From the NCBI RefSeq assembly GCF_018131185.1, contig NZ_JAFCJE010000006.1:372001-436000 (forward strand): a stretch of 64,000 nucleotides of DNA, given 5' to 3'. Below the pieces are notes generated by a model that was not told where the DNA came from, did not search any database, and was given only the letters and a program-made list of their open reading frames with translations. The stretch comes from Bradyrhizobium diazoefficiens (GTDB lineage: Bacteria > Pseudomonadota > Alphaproteobacteria > Rhizobiales > Xanthobacteraceae). Below, one piece after another: positions 6,676 through 16,489 of this stretch. Position 1 is the stretch's first letter, and every line of letters begins with the position of its first letter. Position numbers and translations under genes: made by a program.

Positions 6676-8937
6676 GTGAACAGACTTGGAATGCTGCGGT
6701 CGGCCGTGTTGGCGACCGCATCCGCTTTGATTTTGGTGCCGCAGGCATCGCTTGCACAATCGTCCGCGCAGAGCGGCGCGACGAACCTGCCGTCGGTGAC
6801 CGTCACCGCGCCGGACGCACGCCGGCGAGCTGCCGCGACGCCGCAGCGTCGCGCGCCGCGGTCGGCGCAGACCGCGGCCAGGAGCAGGCCGCAGCCGCAG
6901 CGCAATGTCGGCTTCGTCGAGACGCCGCGTGGCCCGGTGAACGGCTACGTCGCCGGCCGCAGCTCGTCCGGCACCAAGACCAACACGCCGATCATGGAGA
7001 CGCCACAGTCGGTGTCGGTGATCGGTGCCGAGCAGATCCGCGACCAGAAGCCGAACAAGCTCGACGAGGTGCTGCGCTATACCGCCGGCGTGCGCGCCGG
7101 CACTTTCGGCGCGGACACGCGCAACGATTGGTGGTTGATCCGCGGCTTCAAGTCCGACGACATCGGACTGTTCCTCGACGGCATGCAGCTGTTCTACACC
7201 TCCTATGCGAGCTGGCGGCTGCCGCCCTCCAACATGGAGCGCGTCGAGGTGCTGCGCGGTCCGTCTGCCGTGCTCTATGGCGGATCGAGCCCGAGCGGCA
7301 TCGTGAACGTCATCAGCAAGATGCCGCCGGCCGAGCCGATCCGCTACATCGAAACCGGCGTCAACAATTTCGGCAATGCCTATATCGGCTTCGATGTCGG
7401 CGGGCCGATCGCGACGCAGCCGCAGGACGGCAAGCTGTTCTACCGCGTCGTCGGCGAGGTCAGGAACGGCGGTACGCAGGTCGACTTCACACCCGACAAC
7501 AACTACTTCATCGCGCCGTCGTTCACGTGGAAGCCGGATGCCGACACGACCTTCACGGTTCTCGCATCGGCCTCGAAGACGGACACAAGAGGCATCAACT
7601 TCCTGCCATACCAGGGCACGGTGACGAACGCGCCGTTCGGCAAGATCCCGACCAGCTTCTTCGTCGGCGATCCCAATGTCGACAAGTTCACGCGCGAGCA
7701 GGAGATGCTCGGCTACCAGTTCGAACGTCATCTCAACGACGACCTGACGTTTCGCCAGAATGCGCGGTTCGCGCACATCGACCTGACCTATCGCGGGTTC
7801 ATCGGCAACGGCTGGGACAACATCAACACGGCGACGATGGGCCGTTATAACTGGTACGCGAAGAACACGGCGAACCAGGCCAATCTCGATAACCAGCTGG
7901 AGTATCGCTTCAATACGGGGCCGGTGCGGCACACAATGCTGTTCGGGGTGGACCTGAAGGGCTATCAGATCGACGACTACCAGAACTTCAATTTCGGCAC
8001 CGTCCCGTCGATCAATGTCTTCAATCCCGTCTACGGTCTCAACATTCCGCTCACGGGCGCTCCGTTCCGCAATTTCCAGATCACGCAGAAGCAGGCAGGC
8101 GCCTACCTTCAGGATCAGATGAAGCTCGGCAACTTCACGCTGGTGCTGAGCGGCCGCAACGACTGGGTCGAGACAAAGCAGGACGCGCGTGACACCGGGG
8201 CTGCGGTCGCCAGCCGTGACGACAGCAAGTTCAGCGGCCGGGCCGGGCTGATCTACAATTTCGACAACGGCATCGCGCCCTATATTTCCTATGCGACGAG
8301 CTACAATCCGGTCATCGGTCTCAACGCCAGCAACCAGCTCTTCCTGCCGGAGACCGGGCAGCAGACCGAAATCGGCGTGAAGGTCGCGCCGAAGGGGTTC
8401 GACGGCTATTTCACCGCCTCGGTGTTCGACCTGAAGCGGCAGAACGTGGCGACGACCGCCGGTACGCCGATCCTGCTGAACCAGACCGGCGAGGTGACCT
8501 CGCGCGGTATCGAGCTCGAAGCGGTGGCCAATGCCACCAAGGAACTCAAGCTGATCGGCGCCTTCACCGCCTATCATCTCTTCAACAGCCGGGATCTCGA
8601 TCCGTCGTTGGTCGGCAAGGCGCCGACCAATACGCCTCAGCTCCTGGTCTCCGGCTGGGCCGACTACACCTTCAAGGATGGGCCGCTCGAAGGCTTCGGT
8701 TTCGGCGGCGGCGTGCGCTACGTCGGCTCGTCCTGGGCCGACCCGGCCAACACCCTTGAGGTTCCCGCGGTGGTGCTCGGCGATCTCGCGCTTCATTACG
8801 AATGGCAGAACTGGCGTACGGCGCTCAACGTGGTCAACCTGACCGACAAGATCTATGTCGCGAGCTGTTCGTTCCCGACCTCCTGCTTCTACGGCGACCG
8901 CCGGCGCGTCACCGCCAGCGTCTCCTACAAGTGGTAA
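6676..8937 (+). CDS. TonB-dependent siderophore receptor
   Basis: An outer-membrane beta-barrel receptor of the FhuA/ferric-siderophore type, energised by TonB-ExbBD. The GTG at 6676 is chosen because GGGGTGG sits just upstream; a TTG at 6664 would add four residues. Residues 1-27 are a signal peptide (LILVPQASLA-Q). A polar arginine/proline-rich linker follows (about 45-80), then the plug: ETPQSVSVIGAEQI, LDEVLRYTAGV, WWLIRGF and RVEVLRGPSAVLYG are all classic. The barrel ends with SVSYKW, the aromatic C-terminus required by BAM. About 753 residues is normal for the family. It precedes a PepSY membrane protein and a small membrane protein, a typical ferric-siderophore uptake and reduction group. 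Confidence 0.93.
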   Translation: MNRLGMLRSAVLATASALILVPQASLAQSSAQSGATNLPSVTVTAPDARRRAAATPQRRAPRSAQTAARSRPQPQRNVGFVETPRGPVNGYVAGRSSSGTKTNTPIMETPQSVSVIGAEQIRDQKPNKLDEVLRYTAGVRAGTFGADTRNDWWLIRGFKSDDIGLFLDGMQLFYTSYASWRLPPSNMERVEVLRGPSAVLYGGSSPSGIVNVISKMPPAEPIRYIETGVNNFGNAYIGFDVGGPIATQPQDGKLFYRVVGEVRNGGTQVDFTPDNNYFIAPSFTWKPDADTTFTVLASASKTDTRGINFLPYQGTVTNAPFGKIPTSFFVGDPNVDKFTREQEMLGYQFERHLNDDLTFRQNARFAHIDLTYRGFIGNGWDNINTATMGRYNWYAKNTANQANLDNQLEYRFNTGPVRHTMLFGVDLKGYQIDDYQNFNFGTVPSINVFNPVYGLNIPLTGAPFRNFQITQKQAGAYLQDQMKLGNFTLVLSGRNDWVETKQDARDTGAAVASRDDSKFSGRAGLIYNFDNGIAPYISYATSYNPVIGLNASNQLFLPETGQQTEIGVKVAPKGFDGYFTASVFDLKRQNVATTAGTPILLNQTGEVTSRGIELEAVANATKELKLIGAFTAYHLFNSRDLDPSLVGKAPTNTPQLLVSGWADYTFKDGPLEGFGFGGGVRYVGSSWADPANTLEVPAVVLGDLALHYEWQNWRTALNVVNLTDKIYVASCSFPTSCFYGDRRRVTASVSYKW

Positions 8938-8959
8938 GCGCCGGCGAGGGGAGGGCTTC

Positions 8960-10096
8960 GTGAAGGCGCGCGCGGTCAGGCTCTGGTCCGTGGTCCACAC
9001 CTGGACCAGCCTGATCTCGACCGTCTTCCTGCTGCTGCTCTGCCTCACCGGCCTACCGCTGGTGTTCCACCACGAGATCGATGAGCTCCTGGGCTATGCC
9101 CCCCAGCCCGAAGCTCATGCGAGCGCGGCGCGCGCGAGGCCGCAAGCCATCGCCGACGCCGCGCTCGCCGCCGATCCGGGCCGGGTGATGCAATATATCT
9201 CCTGGGACAAGGACGAGCCCGGGATCGTGATGGCGTTCACCAACAATGCGCCTGACGGGCTTCCCGACAATGCGACGGTGCGGGCCTTCGACGCCCTCTC
9301 GGCAAAACTGCTCGGGCCGGTCGGCGTCGGGCCGATGCTGATCGTCCTCAAGCTGCACACCGACATGTTCGCAGGCCAGGCCGGAAAATTGTTTCTCGGT
9401 GCGATGGGGCTGCTATTCGCCGTCGCCATCGTCTCTGGCGTGGTGCTGTATTGGCCGTTCACCCGCCGCCTGCGCTTTGCCACGATCCGTGATCATGCGT
9501 CCCGACGCGTGCGCTGGCTCGATTGGCACAATCTGATCGGGGTGGCGACGGTGGCCTGGGCGCTGGTGGTCGGACTGACCGGCGTCGTCAACACCTGGGC
9601 CGAGCTGATGCTGAACCAGTGGAAGGCGACCGAGCTCGCCAGCATGGTCGCACCCTATGCCGGCAAGCCGCCGCCCGTGCATCTGGCCTCGCTCGATGAT
9701 GTCGTCTCCCGCGCGAAAGGGGCGGCCCCCGGCATGGAGATCGCGTTCGTTGCTTATCCGGGCACGCCGTTCACGTCCTCGCATCATTTTGCCGCCTTCA
9801 TGCGAGGCGACTCGGCGCTGACATCGCGGTTGCTCAAGCCAGTCCTGCTGGACGGCGAAAGTGGGGAGGTCGCCGACAGCAGGGCACTGCCGCTCTATCT
9901 CCAGGCCCTGCTGATCTCGCAGCCGCTGCATTTCGGCGATTACGGCGGCATGCCGCTCAAGGTGATCTGGGCCGCACTCGACCTGCTCACCATCGTTGTG
10001 ATCGGCAGCGGCCTCTATCTCTGGCTGGCCCGGCGGCGGAAGAGAAAGTCCGCCCGCGCCGACGCATTCGTCGGACGAGCCCCGGTCCCGTCGTGA
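8960..10096 (+). CDS. PepSY-associated TM-helix protein (siderophore-iron reductase type)
   Basis: 378 residues from the GTG at 8960, which has GAGGGGAGGG directly upstream; an open frame extends further upstream but overlaps the receptor gene. There are four TM segments: about 13-35 (LISTVFLLLLCLTGLPLVFHH), 140-163 (GLLFAVAIVSGVVLYWPF), 190-212 (GVATVAWALVVGLTGVVNTW) and 342-362. The large periplasmic loop carries the PepSY-like domain. HTWTSL near the N-terminus, DWHNLIG before TM3 and the final LYLWLARRRK match the PepSY_TM family, which often accompanies TonB receptors and is thought to reduce iron from siderophores in the inner membrane. Its stop overlaps the start of the next gene. Confidence 0.88.
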   Translation: MKARAVRLWSVVHTWTSLISTVFLLLLCLTGLPLVFHHEIDELLGYAPQPEAHASAARARPQAIADAALAADPGRVMQYISWDKDEPGIVMAFTNNAPDGLPDNATVRAFDALSAKLLGPVGVGPMLIVLKLHTDMFAGQAGKLFLGAMGLLFAVAIVSGVVLYWPFTRRLRFATIRDHASRRVRWLDWHNLIGVATVAWALVVGLTGVVNTWAELMLNQWKATELASMVAPYAGKPPPVHLASLDDVVSRAKGAAPGMEIAFVAYPGTPFTSSHHFAAFMRGDSALTSRLLKPVLLDGESGEVADSRALPLYLQALLISQPLHFGDYGGMPLKVIWAALDLLTIVVIGSGLYLWLARRRKRKSARADAFVGRAPVPS

Positions 10097-10326
10097 TGCA
10101 TGGCTGGTCCGATCGCTCGCGCCTGTGGATACGTGTCTTTGCTGCACCTATCACGCTCGCGGGTGCGACCATCACCGGTCTCCTGGCTGCGCTCCTCTGG
10201 GGGACGGCCGGCCAATATGTCGCCTGGCTGACGGTGGGGGCCCCCGTGCTGGTGATCGCCTGGGTTTGGGTGCGCTGCCGCACTCAAAAAACCGGGCAAT
10301 TTTCACGGCCGGCACGCGATCAGTAG
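10096..10326 (+). CDS. Small membrane protein of the iron-uptake unit
   Basis: 76 residues; the ATG at 10096 shares its A with the TGA of the PepSY gene, so it is translationally coupled. Two TM segments are visible (about 14-35, IRVFAAPITLAGATITGLLAALL, and 41-58, YVAWLTVGAPVLVIAWVWV), followed by a short basic tail. The arrangement resembles the DUF3649/small iron-uptake membrane proteins that commonly follow PepSY proteins. It probably belongs to the siderophore-iron uptake machinery, but no catalytic motif is visible. Confidence 0.75.
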   Translation: MHGWSDRSRLWIRVFAAPITLAGATITGLLAALLWGTAGQYVAWLTVGAPVLVIAWVWVRCRTQKTGQFSRPARDQ

Positions 10327-10585
10327 TTGACGCAGCCTGCGCGCAGCAAATCCGGACGTGCTGCCGGCCCTGCAATTCTGCAAAACGCGGACGCCCTTGC
10401 TGGGCCCAGCGATCTGCTCCATACCACCCGCGGGGTGATTCCGGGATTTTCACCGTTCTGGGGGCGGCAAAGGGCCTAAAAAGAGCGTGTCTTGCGCCCA
10501 TTGGTGCACTGCGCTAAGGCTCAGAATAATTCCAAATCGGACGAATCCGTGGCTGTCCCGAGGCTGCGGGAAAAAGGGCTCGCCA

Positions 10586-10951
10586 ATGAGCGGCATTCTG
10601 CAGAACTATCTTCCACTCGTCGTCTTTATAGGGGTAGCGAGCCTGATCGGCCTCGTGCTGCTGATCGCGCCCTTCGTCGTGGCGTTCCAACAGCCGGACC
10701 CGGAAAAGCTGTCGGCGTATGAGTGCGGTTTCAACGCGTTCGACGACGCGCGCATGAAGTTCGACGTGCGCTTCTACCTGGTCGCCATCCTCTTCATCAT
10801 CTTCGACCTCGAGGTGGCGTTCCTGTTTCCCTGGGCGGTGGCGTTCGGCAAGCTTGGCGCGACCGGCTTCTGGTCCATGGTGGTGTTCCTCGCCGTGCTG
10901 ACGGTCGGGTTCGCCTATGAATGGAAGAAGGGAGCACTCGAATGGGATTGA
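10586..10951 (+). CDS. nuoA: NADH-quinone oxidoreductase subunit A
   Basis: 121 residues, three TM helices, and the diagnostic loop KLSAYECGFNAFDDARMKFD and VRFYLVAILFIIFDLEVAFL motif of NuoA/ND3. This is a membrane-arm subunit of Complex I at the junction with the peripheral arm; the loop after TM1 contacts the quinone site. It is the first gene of a collinear operon that runs to nuoN. The stop overlaps the nuoB start. The 259 bp upstream has no gene and should hold the operon promoter; I could not identify a convincing one. Confidence 0.97.
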   Translation: MSGILQNYLPLVVFIGVASLIGLVLLIAPFVVAFQQPDPEKLSAYECGFNAFDDARMKFDVRFYLVAILFIIFDLEVAFLFPWAVAFGKLGATGFWSMVVFLAVLTVGFAYEWKKGALEWD

Positions 10952-11529
10952 ACCCTGCATCGTCCACGGGTCCGGTTCTCGCGCCGGCCCCCAAGGGCAT
11001 CCTGGATCCGTCGACCGGCAAGCCGGTCGGCGCCAATGATCCGTTCTTCCTCGAGGTCAATTCCGAGCTGTCCGACAAGGGCTTCTTCGTGGCCGCGACC
11101 GACGACCTCATCACCTGGGCGCGCACCGGCTCCCTGATGTGGATGACCTTCGGTCTCGCCTGCTGCGCGGTCGAGATGATGCAGGTGTCGATGCCGCGCT
11201 ACGACGTCGAGCGCTTCGGCTTCGCGCCGCGCGCCTCGCCGCGCCAGTCCGACGTGATGATCGTCGCGGGCACGCTGACCAACAAGATGGCGCCCGCGCT
11301 GCGCAAGGTCTACGACCAGATGCCGGAGCCGCGCTACGTCATCTCGATGGGCTCCTGCGCCAATGGCGGCGGCTACTATCACTATTCCTACTCGGTCGTG
11401 CGCGGCTGCGACCGCATCGTGCCGATCGACATCTACGTGCCGGGCTGCCCGCCTACGGCGGAAGCGCTGCTCTACGGCGTGCTGCTGCTGCAGAAGAAGA
11501 TCCGGCGTACCGGCACCATCGAACGCTAA
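10942..11529 (+). CDS. nuoB: NADH-quinone oxidoreductase subunit B
   Basis: 195 residues. This is the peripheral-arm subunit that holds cluster N2, the last Fe-S centre before ubiquinone. All four ligands are present: adjacent Cys74-Cys75 in GLACCAVEMM, Cys139 in SMGSCANGGG and Cys169 in YVPGCPPTAE. The ATG at 10942 lies inside the end of nuoA (stop 10949-10951), so the two are coupled. The frame is open further upstream, but the internal start gives the family N-terminus. A proline-rich N-terminal extension of about 30 residues precedes the conserved core. Confidence 0.97.
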   Translation: MGLNPASSTGPVLAPAPKGILDPSTGKPVGANDPFFLEVNSELSDKGFFVAATDDLITWARTGSLMWMTFGLACCAVEMMQVSMPRYDVERFGFAPRASPRQSDVMIVAGTLTNKMAPALRKVYDQMPEPRYVISMGSCANGGGYYHYSYSVVRGCDRIVPIDIYVPGCPPTAEALLYGVLLLQKKIRRTGTIER

Positions 11530-11540
11530 GGTTTTACGTC

Positions 11541-12155
11541 ATGGACGACGCCAAGCTCGACGCCCTGGGGCAGACGATCGTTAGCGCGCTTCCGGGCGCC
11601 GCCACCGGTCATTCGGTGGCCTTCAACCAGCTCACGGTCGATGTCGAGGCCAGCAAGATCGTCGAGGTGGTCAAGTACCTCCGCGACGACCCGAACTGCC
11701 GCTTCATCAACTTCACCGACATCACGGCCGCGGACTATCCGTCGCGCGAAAAGCGCTTCGACGTTATTTATCACTTCCTGTCGCCGACCCTGAACACCCG
11801 CATCCGGCTCAAGGCCCAGGCCGACGAGACTACGCAGGTGCCGTCGCTGATCGACGTGTTCCCCGGCGCCGACTGGTTCGAGCGCGAGGCCTACGACCTC
11901 TACGGCGTGTTCTTCGTCGGCCATCCCGACATGCGCCGCATCCTCACCGACTACGGCTTCGAGGGTCATCCGCTGCGCAAGGATTTCCCGACCACCGGTT
12001 TCGTCGAGGTCCGCTACGACGACCAGGAGAAGCGGGTGGTGTACGAGCCCGTCCGGCTCAACCAGGAATTCCGCAAGTTCGATTTCCTCTCGCCATGGGA
12101 AGGGGCGGACTATCCGGTCCTTCCGGGAGATGAAAAAGCGGGGCCGAAGGTCTGA
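11541..12155 (+). CDS. nuoC: NADH-quinone oxidoreductase subunit C
   Basis: 204 residues of the 30-kDa peripheral-arm subunit that packs between NuoD and the rest of the hydrophilic arm; it carries no cofactor. The signature is ERFDVIYHFLS-like (here EKRFDVIYHFLS), then WFEREAYDLYGVFFVGHPD and RRILTDYGFEGHPLRKDFP, matching Complex I 30-kDa proteins. It is separate from NuoD, unlike the enterobacterial NuoCD fusion. It starts 11 bp after nuoB and ends 2 bp before nuoD. Confidence 0.97.
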   Translation: MDDAKLDALGQTIVSALPGAATGHSVAFNQLTVDVEASKIVEVVKYLRDDPNCRFINFTDITAADYPSREKRFDVIYHFLSPTLNTRIRLKAQADETTQVPSLIDVFPGADWFEREAYDLYGVFFVGHPDMRRILTDYGFEGHPLRKDFPTTGFVEVRYDDQEKRVVYEPVRLNQEFRKFDFLSPWEGADYPVLPGDEKAGPKV

Positions 12156-12157
12156 TC

Positions 12158-13354
12158 ATGAACGAGCAACCCGAACAGCTTCGCAATTTCACCATCAACT
12201 TCGGGCCGCAGCATCCGGCGGCGCACGGTGTGCTGCGCCTCGTGCTGGAGCTTGACGGCGAAGTCGTGGCCCGCGTCGACCCGCATATCGGCCTGCTTCA
12301 CCGCGGCACCGAGAAGCTGATCGAGCAGAAGACCTACCTCCAGGCGATCCCGTACTTCGATCGCCTCGACTACGTCGCGCCGATGAACCAGGAGCACGCC
12401 TTCTGCCTCGCGGCGGAGAAGCTGCTCGGCATCGCGGTGCCGCGCCGCGGTCAGTTGATCCGCGTGCTCTATTGCGAGATCGGCCGCATCCTGTCGCACC
12501 TGCTCAACGTCACCACGCAGGCGATGGACGTCGGCGCGCTGACCCCGCCGCTGTGGGGTTTCGAAGAGCGCGAGAAGCTGATGGTGTTCTACGAGCGCGC
12601 CTCTGGCAGCCGTATGCACGCGGCCTACTTCCGCGTCGGCGGCGTGCATCAGGACCTGCCGCAGAAGCTGGTCGACGACATCGAGGCCTGGTGCGATCCA
12701 TTCCTCAAGGTGGTGGACGATCTCGACCGGCTCCTCACCGCCAACCGCATCTTCAAGCAGCGCAACGTCGACATCGGCGTGGTGCCGCTGAAGGAAGCCT
12801 GGGAGTGGGGCTTCTCTGGCGTGATGGTGCGCGGCTCGGGCGCGGCCTGGGACCTGCGCAAGTCGCAGCCCTACGAGTGCTACGCCGAGATGGATTTCGA
12901 CATTCCGATCGGCAAGAACGGCGACTGCTACGACCGCTATCTGATCCGCATGGAAGAGATGCGCCAGTCCGTGCGCATCATGCAGCAGTGCATCCAGAAG
13001 CTGAACGCGCCTGACGGCAAGGGCCCCGTCGTCGTCGAAGACAACAAGGTCGCGCCGCCGCGCCGTGGCGAGATGAAGCGCTCGATGGAAGCGCTGATCC
13101 ACCACTTCAAGCTCTACACCGAAGGCGTTCACGTGCCGGCCGGCGAGGTCTACGCCGCGGTCGAGGCGCCCAAGGGCGAGTTCGGCGTCTACCTGATCTC
13201 CGACGGCACCAACAAGCCTTACAAGTGCAAGATCCGCGCGCCGGGCTTTGCGCATCTGCAGGCCATGGACCACATCTGCCGCGGCCATCTGCTCGCCGAC
13301 GTCTCGGCGATCCTCGGCTCGCTCGACATCGTGTTCGGAGAGGTCGATCGCTGA
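12158..13354 (+). CDS. nuoD: NADH-quinone oxidoreductase subunit D
   Basis: 398 residues of the 49-kDa subunit, which with NuoB forms the quinone-binding cavity of Complex I. It is evolutionarily related to NiFe-hydrogenase large subunits but lacks the NiFe ligands. FGPQHPAAHGVLRL at 15-28 carries the quinone-site histidines (19 and 23), and the LLHRGTEKLIE and YFDRLDYVAPMNQEHAF blocks are canonical. The C-terminus ends DIVFGEVDR, the usual end for the family. The stop overlaps by one base the start of an FkbM-type methyltransferase, which is not a Complex I subunit. Confidence 0.98.
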   Translation: MNEQPEQLRNFTINFGPQHPAAHGVLRLVLELDGEVVARVDPHIGLLHRGTEKLIEQKTYLQAIPYFDRLDYVAPMNQEHAFCLAAEKLLGIAVPRRGQLIRVLYCEIGRILSHLLNVTTQAMDVGALTPPLWGFEEREKLMVFYERASGSRMHAAYFRVGGVHQDLPQKLVDDIEAWCDPFLKVVDDLDRLLTANRIFKQRNVDIGVVPLKEAWEWGFSGVMVRGSGAAWDLRKSQPYECYAEMDFDIPIGKNGDCYDRYLIRMEEMRQSVRIMQQCIQKLNAPDGKGPVVVEDNKVAPPRRGEMKRSMEALIHHFKLYTEGVHVPAGEVYAAVEAPKGEFGVYLISDGTNKPYKCKIRAPGFAHLQAMDHICRGHLLADVSAILGSLDIVFGEVDR

Positions 13355-14319
13355 TGGGGCAGCAGGCGCCAATCCAGTTCGACCGCGCCTCGGGGGCCCT
13401 TGAAGGGGCCAACCTGTGGGAGCGGACGGCTGCCTTGGCGCTGGTGACGGGATCCAAGATCTCCTCGCACTTCTCGCATATGGGCTACATCGCCTGCGCC
13501 AATCTGCTGCGGAAGACGCTGCCCGAGCGCAACATCGCGATCAGGCTCAATCCCGATGCCGTGTTCGAATTCCCCTATGGCGACGGCTATTGGAGCAAGC
13601 TGCTCAACCGCTCCTATAATTACGAGGACGAACTCGAACTCTTGTTCGCCGACTCCATCGACGTCGACTACACCTTGCTCGATTGCGGCGCCAATTACGG
13701 CTACTGGTCCGTGCTGGTCTCGAGCGAGCCGTTCGGTTCGCACAAGGCCATCGCGATCGAGCCGTCGGGGCAGAACTACCCGAAGCTCGCCAACAACGCC
13801 CGTGTCAACGGCGGCCGCTTCGAGACCATGAAATGTGCGATCGGCGCCACCCGCGGCACGGCGCGGCTGTCGGGCACCAAGCACGAAGCCTTCAGCATCG
13901 CCGGCGATCCGTCGGCCGGCGGTGAGGAGGTGCCGGTCATCTCGCTCGACAATCTAATCGAGGACGGCAAGGTCGCGGCTACCGGCAAGTACCTGATCAA
14001 GCTCGACGTCGAGGGCGTCGAGATCGAGGCGATCAAGGGCGGCGCCCGGCTGCTCCAGGCCGACAGCGTCATCATGTGCGAGGAGCACGGCAGCGACCGC
14101 TCTCATGCGGTGTCGCGCTTCATCCTCGAGCAGACCCCGCTGAAGCTGATCGTGTTCGATCCGCGCAGCAACCGGATGGAGACCGTGACCGAGCTGTCGA
14201 TCCTCGACCGGATCAAGGTCTCGACCCACGTCGGCTACAACGTTTTCGGCACCGCAAGCGCATTTTGGCAGGACAGGATCGAAGCCCTGAATGCGAAAAC
14301 AGCGCGCCGCATGCAGTGA
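13354..14319 (+). CDS. FkbM-family methyltransferase inside the nuo operon
   Basis: 321 residues. The SAM-dependent methyltransferase core shows motif I as TLLDCGANYGYWS (107-119), motif II as IAIEPSGQNY (133-142), and the FkbM hallmark IKLDVEGVEIEAIKG in the C-terminal half. FkbM proteins O-methylate diverse small molecules, polyketides, sugars and lipids; the substrate here is unknown. The start codon overlaps the nuoD stop (TGATG) and nuoE follows 12 bp later, so it is transcribed and probably translated with Complex I. The first 60 residues (ANLWERTAALALVTGSK...) precede the domain and have no recognised motif. Codon usage does not differ visibly from neighbours, so recent transfer is not evident. 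Confidence 0.88.
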   Translation: MGQQAPIQFDRASGALEGANLWERTAALALVTGSKISSHFSHMGYIACANLLRKTLPERNIAIRLNPDAVFEFPYGDGYWSKLLNRSYNYEDELELLFADSIDVDYTLLDCGANYGYWSVLVSSEPFGSHKAIAIEPSGQNYPKLANNARVNGGRFETMKCAIGATRGTARLSGTKHEAFSIAGDPSAGGEEVPVISLDNLIEDGKVAATGKYLIKLDVEGVEIEAIKGGARLLQADSVIMCEEHGSDRSHAVSRFILEQTPLKLIVFDPRSNRMETVTELSILDRIKVSTHVGYNVFGTASAFWQDRIEALNAKTARRMQ

Positions 14320-14331
14320 GAGATTGAAGAG

Positions 14332-14943
14332 ATGTCCGTTCGCCGATTAGCACCGAAGGAAGTCCAGCCCGCGAGCTTCGCGTTCACGGAGGAGAACCTC
14401 GCGTTCGCCAAGCAGCAGATCGCGAAATATCCGGCCGGCCGCCAGGCCTCCGCAGTCATCGCCATCCTCTGGCGCGCGCAGGAGCAGCACGACGGCTGGG
14501 TCTCGGAAGCCGCGATCCGCGTCATCGCCGACATGCTCGACATGCCCTATATCCGCGTGCTGGAAGTGGCGACCTTCTACACCATGTTCCAGCTCGCCCC
14601 CGTGGGCAAGAAAGCCCACGTACAGGTCTGCGGCACCACGCCGTGCCGGCTGCGCGGCGCCGAGGATCTGATCCACGTCTGCGAGCACCGCATCCATCAC
14701 GAGCCCTTCCATCTTTCCAAGGACGGCAATTTCAGCTGGGAAGAGGTCGAGTGCCTGGGCGCCTGCGTGAACGCGCCGATGGTGCTGATCGGCAAGGACA
14801 CCTATGAGGACCTGACCAAGGAGAGCTTCGGCAAGGTGCTCGATGGTTTTGCTTCGGGCAATCCGCCCAAACCCGGTCCGCAGAACGGCCGCCAGTTCTC
14901 GGCGCCGATCACCGGGCCGACAACGTTGAAGGAGATCACCTGA
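14332..14943 (+). CDS. nuoE: NADH-quinone oxidoreductase subunit E
   Basis: 203 residues of the 24-kDa thioredoxin-like subunit that carries the 2Fe-2S cluster N1a next to the FMN site in NuoF. The ligands are Cys100 and Cys105 (VCGTTPCRLRG) and Cys141 and Cys145 (CLGACVNAP). It has a C-terminal extension of about 30 residues (NPPKPGPQNGRQFSAPITGP) typical of alphaproteobacterial and mitochondrial homologues. The stop overlaps the start of a small membrane protein gene by one base. Confidence 0.97.
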   Translation: MSVRRLAPKEVQPASFAFTEENLAFAKQQIAKYPAGRQASAVIAILWRAQEQHDGWVSEAAIRVIADMLDMPYIRVLEVATFYTMFQLAPVGKKAHVQVCGTTPCRLRGAEDLIHVCEHRIHHEPFHLSKDGNFSWEEVECLGACVNAPMVLIGKDTYEDLTKESFGKVLDGFASGNPPKPGPQNGRQFSAPITGPTTLKEIT

Positions 14944-15143
14944 TGCGTGATCTCATCGCAATGGGAGGGACCGCGGCCGTGAAGAGATGGGGCTTTGTCG
15001 CCATGCACGCTGCGATCGCGGCTGCCTTCATGTTCCTGCTGCAGCGTTTCTTCATGAACGCGTCGCAGGAGACCAGTCTGCTCTGGGCGCTGTTCTTCGC
15101 TGTCTGCGCCGCCGGACTTGCCTACAAGCAGTCCATTCGTTGA
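14943..15143 (+). CDS. 66-residue membrane protein between nuoE and nuoF
   Basis: The ATG at 14943 overlaps the nuoE stop, so it is coupled. The product has an amphipathic N-terminus (MRDLIAMGGTAAVKRWG) and two hydrophobic segments, about 17-37 (FVAMHAAIAAAFMFLLQRFF) and 44-62 (LLWALFFAVCAAGLAYK). It is not one of the 14 core Nuo subunits. Placement inside the operon suggests an accessory subunit or assembly helper, as seen for unnamed small genes in other alphaproteobacterial nuo operons; this is inference from context only. Confidence 0.7.
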   Translation: MRDLIAMGGTAAVKRWGFVAMHAAIAAAFMFLLQRFFMNASQETSLLWALFFAVCAAGLAYKQSIR

Positions 15144-15158
15144 TCGGAAAGCACTGAT

Positions 15159-16484
<1,326 letters not shown>

Positions 16485-16489
16485 GAAGA

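Noticed and set aside
6628..9048. An 806-codon open frame on the minus strand
   Set aside because: Antisense to the siderophore receptor, which has a signal peptide, plug motifs and the aromatic C-terminus; the opposite frame has none.
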